A stretch of 64,000 nucleotides of DNA from Lenzites betulinus (GCA_022264855.1 JABYQU010000005.1:744001-808000); one strand, 5' to 3'; counted from the stretch's first letter, positions 12,192-24,364 are shown. The notes: generated by a model from the sequence alone, not told the origin. Program-made: numbers and translations.

Positions 12192-13208
12192 TCAGGAGTA
12201 AATTCCAACTCCCCTGTGGATAGCAAGATTAGCGACCTCATCTTCGACGTACTCCACCGTCGTCTCGCGAGTGCGTTCGACCATCACCTCGATGCGCGGC
12301 TCCCCGCGCTCCTCGCGCGCCCAGAGATCCTCGAAGTGGTCGACTGTCTCTTCAAAGTGGACGCTATCCACCCCCGTCTGAGTACGCGCGTGGCCCGGCA
12401 TGAGACGCGCAGCCAGCCTTTTGAGGCTCTCCGTGACCTCCCCGACTGCTAGAGGGGTACCGGCGACTGCGAGAGAGGGTCGCCGCGAGGCTACGCAGGA
12501 CGAGGGGGGTGCGATCACGCCGGCGAAATCGTCCTCCCCAGAGGAAGGGGTCGTGGTGCCGGAAAGGTGTGCGAAGCTCGGCATGGTGCGGAGTGTTGCG
12601 GTAGAGCGCGTGGCGAGCGACACCAGGGACCGCGAGAGGGCGAACTTGCGGCGCGTCGGGGTTGTCGGGGGGCGCACAATGGTGCGGTCGATGAGGAAGT
12701 CGCCGTCCGTGCTCACGCCGATGAAGCGGTAGTTCGTCGTCCCCGGTGTGTCGTACTCGTCGGCAGGAGTCTCGTCGCCGGAGTCAGAGGTCAGTTCGTC
12801 GCTGGACTCGTTGTGGTTCCCGAGGTGGTACTCGAGAAGATCGTCGTACGCGTCTTTTGTGGCCAGTGATAAGAGCGCAAGATGTGCGGGCTTGTATTCC
12901 AGATCCGGCGACGCCGACTCAGGAGAGGAATAGCGGGGTGGCGATGTGGCCGCCAGCTTTGGTGACATATAATTAGTCCCACACAGTAACGAGAACAAAA
13001 TCGTCATACGCACCATCATTTTGAACGGATCGTACCGCTGCGCATCGAGGGGTGTCTCGCGCCGCGCAACACAGGGCGTCGGTGGTGGAGGCGATGGGTA
13101 TCGGAAACAAAACTCGTCTTCATCCTCATGCAGCACCAACGCCTGCGGGAAATGTACTCTCAAGGGAGTGGGCTTCGACAAATTCAGTCGCCCCGCAGAA
13201 TAAAACAT
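12192..13208 (-). CDS. Protein of unknown function, one intron of 57 nt
   Basis: Model: 13208-13014 and 12956-12192, 319 aa, starting MFYSAGRLNLSKPTPL. Not recognised. The N-terminal 65 residues are compact and end in YDPFKMM. An acidic region follows (HNESSDELTSDSGDETPADEYD), then a Ser/Thr/Arg-rich segment with possible phosphosites (RRKFALSRSLVSLATRS), and a charged helical C-terminus (VDHFEDLWAREERGEPRIEV). The intron has GTGCGT and AAAG ends. Because it is 57 nt with no stop in frame, an unspliced message would still be translatable and would add 19 mostly hydrophobic residues. The frame stays open upstream of the chosen ATG; another ATG (MRQGFGIAL) exists there, so the start is uncertain. 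Confidence 0.6.
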   Translation of the reverse strand: MFYSAGRLNLSKPTPLRVHFPQALVLHEDEDEFCFRYPSPPPPTPCVARRETPLDAQRYDPFKMMVRMTILFSLLCGTNYMSPKLAATSPPRYSSPESASPDLEYKPAHLALLSLATKDAYDDLLEYHLGNHNESSDELTSDSGDETPADEYDTPGTTNYRFIGVSTDGDFLIDRTIVRPPTTPTRRKFALSRSLVSLATRSTATLRTMPSFAHLSGTTTPSSGEDDFAGVIAPPSSCVASRRPSLAVAGTPLAVGEVTESLKRLAARLMPGHARTQTGVDSVHFEETVDHFEDLWAREERGEPRIEVMVERTRETTVEYVEDEVANLAIHRGVGIYS

Positions 13209-13503
13209 CGTGTGGATCACACACCTGCATGACCGCCACATCCATCCGCTGGGGTTCCATTGAAGGCTATTGTACTGGTGAGATCTAGAGGACGTGCTTG
13301 TCGTTGATCTCGAGGATGCTGGAGGAGAACTCGTGCGGCCATTACCTGTATATATACTCTGAACAAAGTGTGCTTGGTCGTACAAAGGATATTGCCAATG
13401 AGCCACCCACCACAGGGACAATGCAATACCAAAGCCCTGCCGCATGGCGTCCTGGGGGCGCTTTGCACATAGTGCAGCCACCGGTGTCCTCAGAAGCTCC
13501 ACA

Positions 13504-14093
13504 ATGCCTGTCCCGCATAAGCCGGTCAAAGCGGTGAGTGGCGCCAGCGCATGTTCGCTGCGCTCCGTGCTTGAACTCTCCGCTTTGCTTCAGCATGGAC
13601 GTACCAAGCGCACGGTGGTATATGAGGATGGCCAACGGAGCTCGTCAGTCATCCGACCAGCCCATACCACCAGCAAAAAGACTTCAACAACGATGCCGGC
13701 CCTTTCGAGACAGAGCAGCATCGATAGCATTGCCGAGTATTTCGAGGATGTGCAGATCCTCCAGGCCAAGCGCGCCACGGCGGCTAAGGCGACGTACGTT
13801 TACGTTAGCCCAACGCAGGTGCAATGTCAGCCTTGCAGGGACGAAAATACTGCCAACAAAGGGGTGAGCAAACTCATAGATGTTTGGTATGAGACAACTG
13901 ACTGAGTGTTAGACAGATGACACCCCCACCATCGAGAAAGCCCAGTCGTAACCTACGACGTCGATTCGGCACCCTGATTACCTCAGAAGCAATGCGACAC
14001 ATCCGTCAGCTGCTTCAAACCCACCCCAGCGAGATACAAGGAGATCGCAAGGGCGCCTTGTATTCAGATCACCCTAATACACGCCGCCTGTAG
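13504..14093 (+). CDS. Small protein of unknown function, three exons
   Basis: Model: 13504-13533, 13594-13863 and 13917-14093, 158 aa, starting MPVPHKPVKA. Introns of 60 and 53 nt have good ends (GTGAGT...TTCAG; GTGAGC...GACAG). The central part carries SIDSIAEYFEDVQILQAKRA, a likely amphipathic helix, and a CQPC pair. With the last acceptor after ACAG (13916) the frame stays open for 59 codons; with an acceptor four bases earlier the protein ends 13 codons later, so the C-terminus is uncertain. The first intron is also open in frame. No known domain is seen. It is divergent from the preceding minus-strand gene with about 295 bp between the starts. Confidence 0.45.
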
Positions 14094-17000
14094 CTCGTAC
14101 TGTTTGTCTGTTAATACGTTAGCCTTTGCGTCACTTATACATGTATCAACGTCCTGACCTGTTCATACTCAACGACCCCCCTCAAGCTCTCAAGCCTCAG
14201 GCCCCAGGCTCGAGCCCTAGCTCGAAGCCGCAAAGGCGAGAGGGCAGTGAACATTGGTTTCACTGCACTACATGAACTGACGCATTGAACTGATCTCGGG
14301 GTATTCACACGTCGAGAAATCAACGCATGCAAGATGCACTATGATGATTGTCACAAAATGCCAGCGTCGTCCGTGATCTGCAGCATTGCTCCGGTAACGG
14401 AACAGTGATGCTCTTTCGACTTTCCGCGAGGGCCGATGGAAATGGGCTCTCCGGAGGTTGGCGAGCGGCTATCTTCGGCAATGAGCAGGTTCAGAGAGCG
14501 GTGTGAGACATAAACGACTAGATGGGGTAATGAACTGGTAGACGGGAGACGGGAGGACCGCGACTACAAAAACTTGGCAAGAGGGCAACTTAAGAGCTGC
14601 TCGGCGCTTGACCCAAATCAAGCGCCGTAGATTAACCCGAATTTGTGCGTACAGGGTGTCGGGGGTCTGTACACCGTGACAAAGTTTGGACGGCAGTCGT
14701 GACACGCTGCTACCTTTGCTTGTTCTTTCTCTCTCACCACCAATAGTTAAGAGCTGTAAGCTCGGTGCACTCCTGTTAGGGCAATGTTGACGTACTCACA
14801 TGATTCTGATAGATACCTCGAGGGTTACCGCCATCCCTTGAGAACTTTCACATCTGGAAGCACCAATTCATGTAAGCTCATGATATGCGGAGAACAGATA
14901 TGTATCCGTAATTGATGATGCCTGCATAGTCATTTTGCTGCCTGTCGGTGCATATATCACCTTATGCCCTGCACGTATAGGCTACCTGTGGGAGACATGC
15001 GCGCGCACTCGTTTTGCATATTGAGCCTCAGCGGTACTACCCGATTTCTCCATACTCAAGCAAGGAAGATCGAGGCTCCCTCACCTCTCCCGCCGACCTT
15101 CCGCAGTCTCTACAGGCTGTTTCTGCGCGCAACCTCTGCCTCGGTCCTTTCACATCGAGAAGCTACCTCACGTTTGAGACAAATATGGCGTCCGGTCTTC
15201 GATCATGCTGCGTGCGCTATCTACAAGATCGAAAATAATAGTCTTTCAGCCGATCAACGCGTCGTAGTGATGGAGTGGTACAGGCACTGGGAGAATCGAA
15301 GTAAGCCCGTACCTGTTATGCTGATTTGTTTGCCCATGTCGCTCATTCCCATCCTTACTTTCCCACCATTTCTCCTGCGCACCGCGTGTGAAACCCATGC
15401 GGATGATCACCCTGACCATGCTTTTCAATCCCATCTGCGCCCATGTCTGCGAAGTGGACAACACTGCCTTACTACTATACAGTTCTGCGACATCGAGAGG
15501 CCTGCCTCACAGGATTACCCACAACCTGCAGCAGATGGCCCTGGTCAACACGGCTGTCCGTGACCCCCTGCTGCCGAACAAGCGACCATGGCGCGGGAAT
15601 CTTCCTCCCAGTTCATCCGAGTACCGACGAAAACCCAAGAAGCCGCCCACGCCCACTCAAACCGGATCGCACGCGCTTTTCCGTGCGACGCCCCGGTTAT
15701 TGGGAGAAATTGTGGGGATGGCCGAATCCTGGGGCGGGCTCTCCTTGGGCAGAAGCTGTCGACGGCGCTGATCGGGGCCGCTGACGCATGCAGAGACGTT
15801 ACGTTACAAACCTGCGTCGCGCCATGCCTGACTTGAAGCAACGCTCGGGTGCGGGAGCTTGACGTGGTTCCGGGTCTCTGCGCCTGGCTGTATTTCCGCG
15901 CCCGGTAGTGTGTCGCATCCTCGCGCCGCGCTGTATACACGGATACAATGTCCGGATACGGACGTGCGCAGGGCGTGTGTATCCGTTTATGCTTTCCGGT
16001 GAGTACACGTGGTCTGTGCAGCGTAATTCTAGGAATGACTAGGCACCGTTTCTACCAGTGTTGCGGATAGGATTGACCGTGAGCTACGCTGAGTTACGTC
16101 CATCTTTGGGGATGCACAGTGCTGACACAACCAATCAATCGGCAGATTAATCACACGCTCTAAGCCCTAGTAACCGTGTTGTCTACCGGAAAGCTTTTGA
16201 CACTAATGTGGACCTACATCTTACACAACGCGTTGGTCGAGATTGGAACAGCGGCTTCTTCTGCTGGAACACCGTCGGTGGGATGCAACATCCGGGGTGG
16301 TTTGGAGCAAATGAAGGATGTTACTGATGATAACTATCGAACAACAGACGGTTGATCGAGCCTCAGGTACCGCACACAGTAGAAGCGCCGGCGCGCCCAT
16401 ATGCGCGGCTGGGCCTCAGTACTAGTGAGCAGTACCAGTACGTGCCTCTCACGGATAATGTCACCCTGCACCTCCCTGCACTCACTCGTGCATAACCCTA
16501 TTGAACCCGATGCAAGGCGTTGTCAGCGCCGGCATGTCTGATTCCGGAAGCGGACTCAAGGGACCGGAAGGCGCTGTGCGCGGTGAGTAAACCCAACGGC
16601 TCACGTTACACGTATGATGTGAGTCGCTGGGCGCTGGCTTTCGTGTCTTGCGGGGCTCAGCGCTCATGAATCGTTTCTCGACAACGCCAAAGCGCTGGGG
16701 TCTAGCTCTGCAGATCAGGCGTCCTGGCGAGCCACTCGGAGCGCGAGGATGCCCACCTGCGGAGGCGTGCAGGCCCGATTGATTGATGCGTTCCGAACTC
16801 TGCAGATCATTCAGTAAGGCTATCCCTTCTCAGCCCCGCCAGGCGCGCTGGGATCCCACAGATACATATACACCTAGCAAGTTACGACATGATCTCACCC
16901 CGTCACTTCCTTCCGCACGCTGTAAGATGAGTTGTTCTCCCATCGCTACCACGTCAATCACGGACAGCGGTCACCATCATACGGCGGGCGTGCGACGGCC

Positions 17001-17172
17001 CCATGGCGGTTCACCTTCTTCGGCCTACGCCCGCAGCGCATTCATATGCCTGCAACTAGGCACTTCGTTCGCCCAACCTTCTTTCCGTGTTTCTCTTCCT
17101 TCTCCTTCTTCTTCTGCGCCTTTGGCGCGTTGGTCACGCGGGCGGCGAGGAAACCAGCGTTCAAAACGCAGT
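14094..17172. other. Gene-poor stretch of 3.1 kb
   Basis: No gene is supported. A frame at 15535-15771 (MALVNTAVRDPLLPNKRPWR..., 78 aa, Pro/Arg/Lys-rich) and a longer overlapping frame at 14964-15563 have no domain and weak start contexts. An ATG upstream of the next gene (16927), in frame with its first exon, could extend that gene by 82 codons. Confidence 0.45.
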
Positions 17173-18442
17173 ATGGGCGCTGCGCGGCCAAAGCTCGTCG
17201 TGGAACCGTCTGGGAAAGAGGGTGCCTGGGGCACCGCGGACGAGCTGCTGTCGACATCGTCTAGCTCCCGAGATCTGCAGGCCTCCTCCGTCGCTCATGG
17301 CGCTGCCGGGCAGACCTCTGCTACGGGGACAAAATGCAAGGTAGTGTCGCAGCCTTCCCCGTTGCATTCCCCGTGAAGCGCGTTTCATGCTGACGCCCTG
17401 ACTGCACAGTCTCCTACCATGCCACAGCCAAGTGTGAAGAAAATGCGACGGAGGGTTGCGCTCCTCAGCGGCATACACCTCAACCTCCCGAACTCCCCTA
17501 TTTCTGGCCCGTCACCTCCCGTGCCCTCACCTGAAATGGCTTGGACGTTCACCGCAGAATGGGACTCCACGCACGACGAGATCGTATTCAGCGAGGTTGA
17601 GAACGCAAATCCCTCGTTCACACCATCCACCTCTTCCACATCATCCTCTTCCAGCCTCCGTCTTGTTGCGAGCCCGGTTCCTTCTGACGTAGAAGAGGAC
17701 GAGATCTTCGATTTCGACGTGCTGAGCGCTGCTCCGCTTTCGCAATCATCGTCTCTCCTCTCTGACATGGTCGGGTCCTCATCCCGCTCGCCGTCCTCCC
17801 CCTCTTCGCCCTTTTCTCCTTCGATGTCGATTATCTCCGAAATCTTCGACTCCTACATGCACACTCCCTACACGATGGTTTTCTCGCACCGCGAACGCCG
17901 CGATTCCGTGTCCACCGCTCCTTCCTCTCCTGTCGGCCCGGCGTCGCCCGTCATGCAGTCACCCCCGTCATACTCAGACAGCCGTTATGACCAACCCGTC
18001 ATCTCCGTCACCTTCCATCAGGAGTCGGAGGACCCCGCACGGTCTACGTCACCGTTCGCGCCTCTCGGGATGGCGTCGGGGTCGGGACTCTCTGCCGAGG
18101 ACCCATATTCCTGCGACGCTACGGCATTCGCAGAGGGGAAGATTCGCATGCTGCCTCAAACACCCAGCCCAAGCCCTGTCGCGCGCAGGCCATTGCCGCC
18201 TGTGCCTGTACGAGCGTCGAGTATGGCTGTTTCGGCGGCGCGCCCGGTTGCACATGTACGTACGCGCAAAGCGTTTTATTGTGTCTCCAATGGCCTGCTA
18301 GTGTGTCTAACCAGGCTTTCTGTCCATCCAGGGGGCGTCCATTTCGTCCGTTTGGTTCCCCCAAGGCGCCATGGGTAGGCCGTCGTTGTACAGCCCTCCG
18401 GTTCCTAGCCCGCTACACACCCGTGCTGCGAGTTTGGGGTAG
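17173..18442 (+). CDS. Serine/proline-rich protein of unknown function
   Basis: Model: 17173-17340, 17410-18255 and 18332-18442, 374 aa. Introns of 69 and 76 nt join in phase 0; the last exon supplies a clean stop (…RAASLG), whereas reading through intron 2 gives an unrelated tail. Not recognised. The first exon is Ser-rich (ELLSTSSSSRDLQASSVAHG). A basic patch (VKKMRRRVALLSG) precedes long Ser/Pro runs with many SP and SPSS sites, and one more ordered segment, SMSIISEIFDSYMHTPYTMV, stands near residue 205. The C-terminus is again Pro-rich. The profile suggests a regulatory or scaffold protein with many phosphorylation sites; that is inference only. An in-frame ATG at 16927 could give a longer N-terminus. 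Confidence 0.65.
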
Positions 18443-19651
18443 ATACACGATGAGAGCACCGCTGAGGGGCAGCGCAAGGTCGCGATCGGGAAACACATCC
18501 GATCCATCAGCGCAGTGCTCTGCAGTGGCTTGCACTTGCCGTACTACCAAAACACGATCTGACCGTCTCGTGCGCTCGCCGTCCAGCCCATTCCTCCTTT
18601 CACCGTCGTCGCCGCTGTCAAGCTGTTCACCCGTTTACCGTTCCCCTTCTGAGCCGCCAGTTTTCTTTGTCCAGTTTCCTCCGTTTTCTAACTTTATCAT
18701 TTCGCTACTGGCTGCTCCCCCTTTACTTTCTATATACCGCCTTATTTTCCCTATTTTCATAGTCGGACTCGCCGCCATGTGTACATCAGAGTTCACGCTT
18801 CCTCATCCATTGTCGCAGCAGCTGCTGCTGTACGGACGACACCACATCGCATGCACTCAAACACTGTCTATATGACCTATAATTATAATGATACTATGCA
18901 GCTATCCTGTCGGCCAATCGCTTGTAACACCCGCCTCGCCCTCTCGTCATCTGACCGCGCGCACGGCGTGATTTAGCGTCCATCTGGACAGCCCTGTGCC
19001 CGCATGGATCTGGGCTGGCGGACAGCGCGCGCGCGGCGAGCAGAGGGCGAGCCGTGCGTCCTCGGGATCACGGCCTCCGCCGCCGGTTGGCGGGGAGGCT
19101 GATGCTTAAGGTGCACTGATCTGGGAGGTACTGGTGGTGCCGTCGGGTGCCACTACGCAGCGAGCGTGAATCTGATAGCCTTATGGGGAGACGTGCGGTG
19201 CTCCCGCTGTGATTGGTCCGCTTGGATGGGGGCTATGGCAGGTGCCGTACGGTACGGTAATGTATGTAGGTTGGCGGCCGGCGGAGAATAGTGCGGGCAC
19301 TCGACCAGCGTGTTGGATGATACATCTCGGGGGGGAGCATCTGGCGATTCACCGGCAGCTTTGTGCTTCGGTTGATTGTTAGATGGTGTCAACCTACAGA
19401 TTGCACACTGCGGATGTTCAATTCACACAACCCACTGGCAGGTAGATCCACTGAGGTCAGTACAATTATGCGTGTGAAAGCAAACCGATACACGAGTTCA
19501 ACCCATCTACATAGTGTGGAGATACTGTACGACGTCAAGGAGGCCCTGAAACTAGAGCCCCACTTACCGCAAAATATCAACATCATCGTTCGTCCCCGTC
19601 CACACCACACCGCACTCACATACTCCATCCTCATCCATATCCACATCTTCA
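18443..19651. other. Intergenic, 1.2 kb between convergent genes
   Basis: 3' flanks of the Ser/Pro-rich gene (+) and the sulfate permease (-). Pyrimidine-rich near 18580-18760. No gene is seen. Confidence 0.5.
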
Positions 19652-22600
19652 TCAGTGCTCCCTGGTCGTCTGTTCAATGCGCGCCATCGCGGTCGCGACG
19701 TCCTTGCAGAACGCGTTCTCTCCGAGAAGTTTCACAACGCCGGCCTTCTCAAAGGACCGACGCGGACCCGGTTTGAGATGCGTGATGTACAGACCCACGC
19801 CCCGGTTCTAGAGTAATGAAGGTCGCGCGGGCGGCAACACAGCAGCACGAACAATTCCCCGAGTTCAGCGGAAGATGGTGGCGGGTGACGAGCATCCTGC
19901 ACGCACCTTGTAGGTCTCCGCCAGCTCGTAGAAGATCTGCACCGCGCTGCGGGGAAACACGCGGATCAGCCAATGAGCGGGAGGGACGGCGCTCCAGTCC
20001 CAAACGGGACCGTGGCGGTGGGCGACACCGCAGCGGACTGAGATAGACAGGGGACAGGAACTTACGAAGCGTCGATCGTGTCCACGTCCGCGAGGTGGAA
20101 GACTAGCGCGTTAGCGTCGTGCCTGTGCGGCTCGTCGGCGGGGTGATGCTTGTCGTGACCGTAGAGCTCGAGCCGCCGCAGCCGTTCTGTCCGGCACACG
20201 CAGCATCAGCGCTGTATCTGATGGATTAAATATCGCACGACGGCGGGAGGCGGGGCGGGGCGGCGCTGCCTCGACGCCACCATCCCGCCGCCGTCCAATG
20301 CGGCGACTGACCTTTAAGCTGTGCAGTGTTAGCTGCAATCAAGAGTGGGCGATTCACATAAGCGTTAACATTTGTCGCTCACAACACAGGTGGAGGCGAC
20401 GTGCGTATCCATTGCAAAGGTCGCGGAGTGGAAAATGGACGTACCAAAGTCGAGGTTTTCGCGGATGCGGACGATCAGCACCCCCGAGGCATCTTCCTCG
20501 GCCTCCGGGTTTTCGTCGATTGGTTTCCAGCGCTCAGTGTGGGGAATACGGCCCTAACACACACCGCAAGTAGTCAGCGGCTAACACTTTCTTGTTGCGA
20601 GCCATCCTGGAGCATCGACGGGGCAGAGCGGGATGGATCAAGACCACTCACCAAGATCGTCATACGGGTGCGCGACGAGCGCCGGACGACGAGCAGGAGC
20701 GAGATGACGACACTGACTGCGATCCCGATCTCAACATTCCAAATGATAGTCAGGACGAAGGTGAGCGTCATGAGTGCCAAGTCAATCCAGGCCTTCATTC
20801 TGTGCAGCGAGGAATCCACCCGCCGCATCACGCATGATCAGCATGGTCAGCGTTTGTTTCATGCACGAATCTGTTGCGAACGGGCTCACCTCCAGTAGAA
20901 CATGGCGTCATGGGGCAGCTCTCCCAAGAGCGAGAACACGATCAGGCAGATGCTGTGATGGGGCGTCTAAGTTGTCAAACGCCAGGAACGAGGGATGTGG
21001 GGCCGCATCTATAAAGTTGCCACTTACATCGACGCCAGCACGCATTTCGGCAAGTAATACAGCCAGGGGAGCAGGAAGAACGTCGCGAGCAACACGATAG
21101 TCGAGCACACGAGAGACGCCATCTGCGTCCGCCCGCCGAGGTCTCCATTCAGCTTCGACCTGCGTCAGCCACAATCAACCTCCGGACTGCGACGGTTTAG
21201 AATGGCCCTGCCCGGCTCACCTGGTAATCGACCCATACGCAGGTAGAGTACCGGGTACAAACGCGCCTATGATGTTGCCAGCGCCGAGTGCCACAAGCTC
21301 GCGGTTAGGGCTGATGCTGTACCCGAACCGCCCTGCATTCTGTTTCGCCGCGACGATGCTATCGAGGAAACCGACAACCGAAATAAGCCTATGTAGATGA
21401 CATAAACGAGATGAGCGCGGTGTCGGGCCGGGACAGAGGACGACCTTACACTGCAGTCGACGTCGTGCGCCGGAGGTAGCGCAGCGTCAGCTTGCGGAGC
21501 GGAAACTGGATGAACGAGCTCCCGGTGTTGATCGGAACGGATCCCAGGATTTCAACGCCGTCTTTGTCCCAGCCAAACTCGTTTGACAAGACTGTGTGGA
21601 CAGTAAGCCACAATTTCCGAGCGTCATACAGTGATGGCATGTGCTTACACGTAGAGGCCACGACGACGAGGAATACTTCCGGGAGGCGGTATATGAACCA
21701 GTACTTCCGGCACACCTGCTTGAAGCTGCGGACCCCGACCAGCACTGCTAGTGCGCCGAAGCTGATTGTGGCAGTGAGCTTGTGCGCGTGCGTAAATGCG
21801 TTCTCAATCAAGAAAAGCAGTTTATCGAGTGTCGACTTCGGTTGCAGGACATGTTCTAGATGCGTCAACCCAAACATAGGTATGAGCTGCTCGCTAGTGA
21901 CATGTATTAGCATATGCGCAGACAATGTGAGCAGAGGGTGCGCTCACATCATGATGACAACTGCCACCGCCGTAACGAAACCGCGGAGGAGCGCACGGCT
22001 CAGCACCACGTCCAGGAACCCGAGCCTAAACAGGCCAAGCAGGAAGCTGATAAGGCCGACCTAAGTGTGGTGAGCATGTAGTCAGCCACCTTGGACACTC
22101 ATCCCCATGAAGAATGCAGCGATACCTGAAACGTGATGATGGTGGAAATGGCAAGCGACATAGCGTTTGGGTCCACCGGATGGGTATGCGGATCAGAGTG
22201 CAGGATCTCGTCTACAACCTGTCCGACAAGAAGCGAGAGCGCAGCTTCCGGCGCGACATTCAGCTGCCTTGATGTTCCAAGAAGAGCATATACGATGCCG
22301 GGTATGGCTGCAGAGAACTGCTCTGCGGTGTAAGCAATACACCCCCTTGCAGCAACAAATCGACTTACCAAGCCCGTGACCGGGCTCAGCTTCGCAAGCG
22401 ACGATGCGTAAGAGACGGACTGTGGTATCAGCATGCTTGCGACCGTGATTCCAGCCAGAAAGTCGCCGGCAAATCTAGGCAAGGTGCTGATGTTAAATTC
22501 CGGATCGAACTCAAGCGTCATGGTCCCTTACAGGGAAAAAGAATATTGGGGTATCCACGCGGTCGACGGCACATAGTACCGCACCTTCGACCATATTGAC

Positions 22601-23392
22601 TTTCTGCGCCACAGTGTCGGGCGCTCGGGAGGTCCTATATGATATATATTCAGCATGGGAACACTCACCAGTTCGATGTACCCCGAAGACCGGTTCTGTG
22701 GGGCGATAGGCTTCGAAGACACATTTCTCTGACACCAGATACTAAGGAAGTGCCGCATAGGCGTCGGCGTAAACTTTGCGTATATTCGAAGCACTGGCGT
22801 GCGTCTGGATGCACTGTATCTTGCCCTGCCTGGACCTCCGAATCTTCGAGTCAAGAGACGGAGAGCGGCGCGCAAGAAAAGTCACTACAATATTGGGTTC
22901 CGGGTGACCTTGCACGCAAGGTAATTTGAGAATGCTCAGACTTCACTGCATACCACCCGTACCACTCGCCACAGGGTGATATCCGTACGTGAGGGTACGC
23001 TGTGACATATGTCGTCGGAAAACAGAAACCCAAATGAGGTGTACTGCTTCCGTACCAGGAACACCGTCCCAGGCGCATCCGGGCTTTCTGCGACTTCGCC
23101 ACCGGTCTTGGGGAATAGCTCAATTGAAACTCGTCTGCTCACCATTGTGAGACTGCGTAGAGCCTTCCTCTGCCTGGCCGGCATCTCTTCCGAGTTGTCC
23201 AAGCAACGGGGCGTGCTCGCCGTCCTCGTTTGCAGGAATTGCGGGTGTCCGGGGAGTCATTGCACCACTTCCGGGTATGCTGTAAATGGCACGGAGGCTT
23301 GAGGTCGCAGAGCCATAGCCTGACAGTGTGCGCGTGTTGTAGGTGGCTTGTGAAGGCTTCTGCGTGCTTCCGTCTGCGCCGTGGGTCTCCAT
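19652..23392 (-). CDS. SulP-family sulfate permease with C-terminal STAS domain
   Basis: Plasma-membrane anion transporter (SulP/SLC26), most likely sulfate uptake. Sixteen exons on minus: 23392-23143, 22634-22532, 22474-22369, 22317-22126, 22060-21948, 21893-21649, 21591-21450, 21388-21221, 21159-21028, 20952-20890, 20799-20652, 20553-20445, 20332-20312, 20186-20066, 19946-19907, 19807-19652. They total 2109 nt (702 aa), all phases matching. A cytosolic N-terminus of about 115 residues leads to YYVPSTAWIPQYSF, then the transporter core: GDFLAGITVASMLIPQSVSY (family signature), VTGLFSAAIPGIVYALLGTS and NVAPEAALSLLVGQ, with 10-14 membrane segments to about residue 500. The STAS domain begins near GVLIVRIRENLDFANTAQLK and includes DVDTIDASAVQIFYEL. 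Introns in the STAS half are longer (98-125 nt) than in the core (51-75 nt). The first intron (508 nt) may hide a further small exon. Confidence 0.93.
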
Positions 23393-23935
23393 TCACGTCG
23401 GTTGTTCGTCAAGTTATCGTCGCAAGCGTGTCTCCGGCTCTCAAGCTTCAAGCGTGAGGAAAAGGGTGGGGAAAGTGAACAGGCCTGGGTGCACGCTGTT
23501 GAGCTCTCTCTAGTTGTCGTTCGTCAGGTTGCCTAGGCCCTTAACTGTTTAGCCGTTTAGCTGCCGTGGATGATGGGTAGATAGCAAGAAGTATGTGAAG
23601 GCACATAGAATATTCAGCGTTAACCTGCGCGTGCTCGGCGTCCGGCGGGACGAGTATGTAGGCGCCCATTACCGCCGTATTGAAGTAGATGCTTATAGTT
23701 ATCGACGCGTTCTGATAGGCTCCCGTTAGTATTATCAATCAACGGGTTATCGTCGTGTTGTACACTTTACGCGTTTTGGTATTACGCCCTTTCACGGAAC
23801 CTGCGCCGTATGTTTTTCGCTTGTCCGACTCCGACGATAGGAGAACAGCTTCGCCTGCTTTCCAAGCAAGCGAACCGTGTACTTGGGTGGCATACACAAC
23901 GACGATAACTATCTACTAGCTAGGGGTGACGGTCT
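23393..23935. other. Intergenic: acylphosphatase 3' end and permease promoter
   Basis: 543 bp between two minus-strand genes. A short hydrophobic frame at 23541-23738 (-) has no recognisable domain and is probably chance. Confidence 0.5.
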
Positions 23936-24364
23936 CTAGTATTGTGGAGGCTTGTTCCGGATTTTCGCAAAATCCTCGAACTGGAGTCTTTCTAACGGAG
24001 CCTCGTTCGTGAACTCGACACCTTCGACTCTGGCCAGGGACGGGCCTTGACGTAGAGCGTCTTTGCTTGAGTCGAAATGGACATCAACTCATTGTACGAT
24101 CGCGCAGGTACGCTGTTCTTGACTCACAATTTGGCCAATGCCCCCTCATCGCCCTGTGCTGTTCCTACCACATCTCCCGTCTGTAGATATACACAATTAG
24201 AAATCATGTTTTGGGAGCTTTCAGATGGGATACGCGACACCAACCGGCTCGTTCTTCACCCATCCCACCAGCCCGAGTTCTTGGGCTGTATCTTTGGTGA
24301 AAACGCGGAAGTAGACGCCTTGCACTTTTCCCTTGACGCGGAAGTCGATAGTTCGATAAGCCAT
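23936..24364 (-). CDS. Acylphosphatase (three short exons)
   Basis: Cytosolic enzyme hydrolysing carboxyl-phosphate bonds of acylphosphates. Model: 24364-24245, 24180-24128, 24065-23936, 100 aa, which is the usual family length. It starts [20 protein letters not shown], holding the family signature GKVQGVYFR with the phosphate-binding Arg, then GLVGWVKNE with the catalytic Asn. Exon 2 gives [18 protein letters not shown] and exon 3 gives [19 protein letters not shown], both typical of the alpha/beta-sandwich fold. The first donor is uncertain: either GTTGGT after the CCG codon (64-nt intron) or GTCGCG six bases further (58 nt, adding Val-Gly). The exons are too short to stand out as long frames. 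Confidence 0.88.

Noticed and set aside
14964..15771. Overlapping frames of 199 and 127 codons
   Set aside because: No domain, Cys/His/Pro-rich chance-like composition, and no consistent intron model.
23541..23738. Short hydrophobic minus-strand frame between the permease and acylphosphatase
   Set aside because: No ATG-led gene model or homology; lies in the permease 5' flank.
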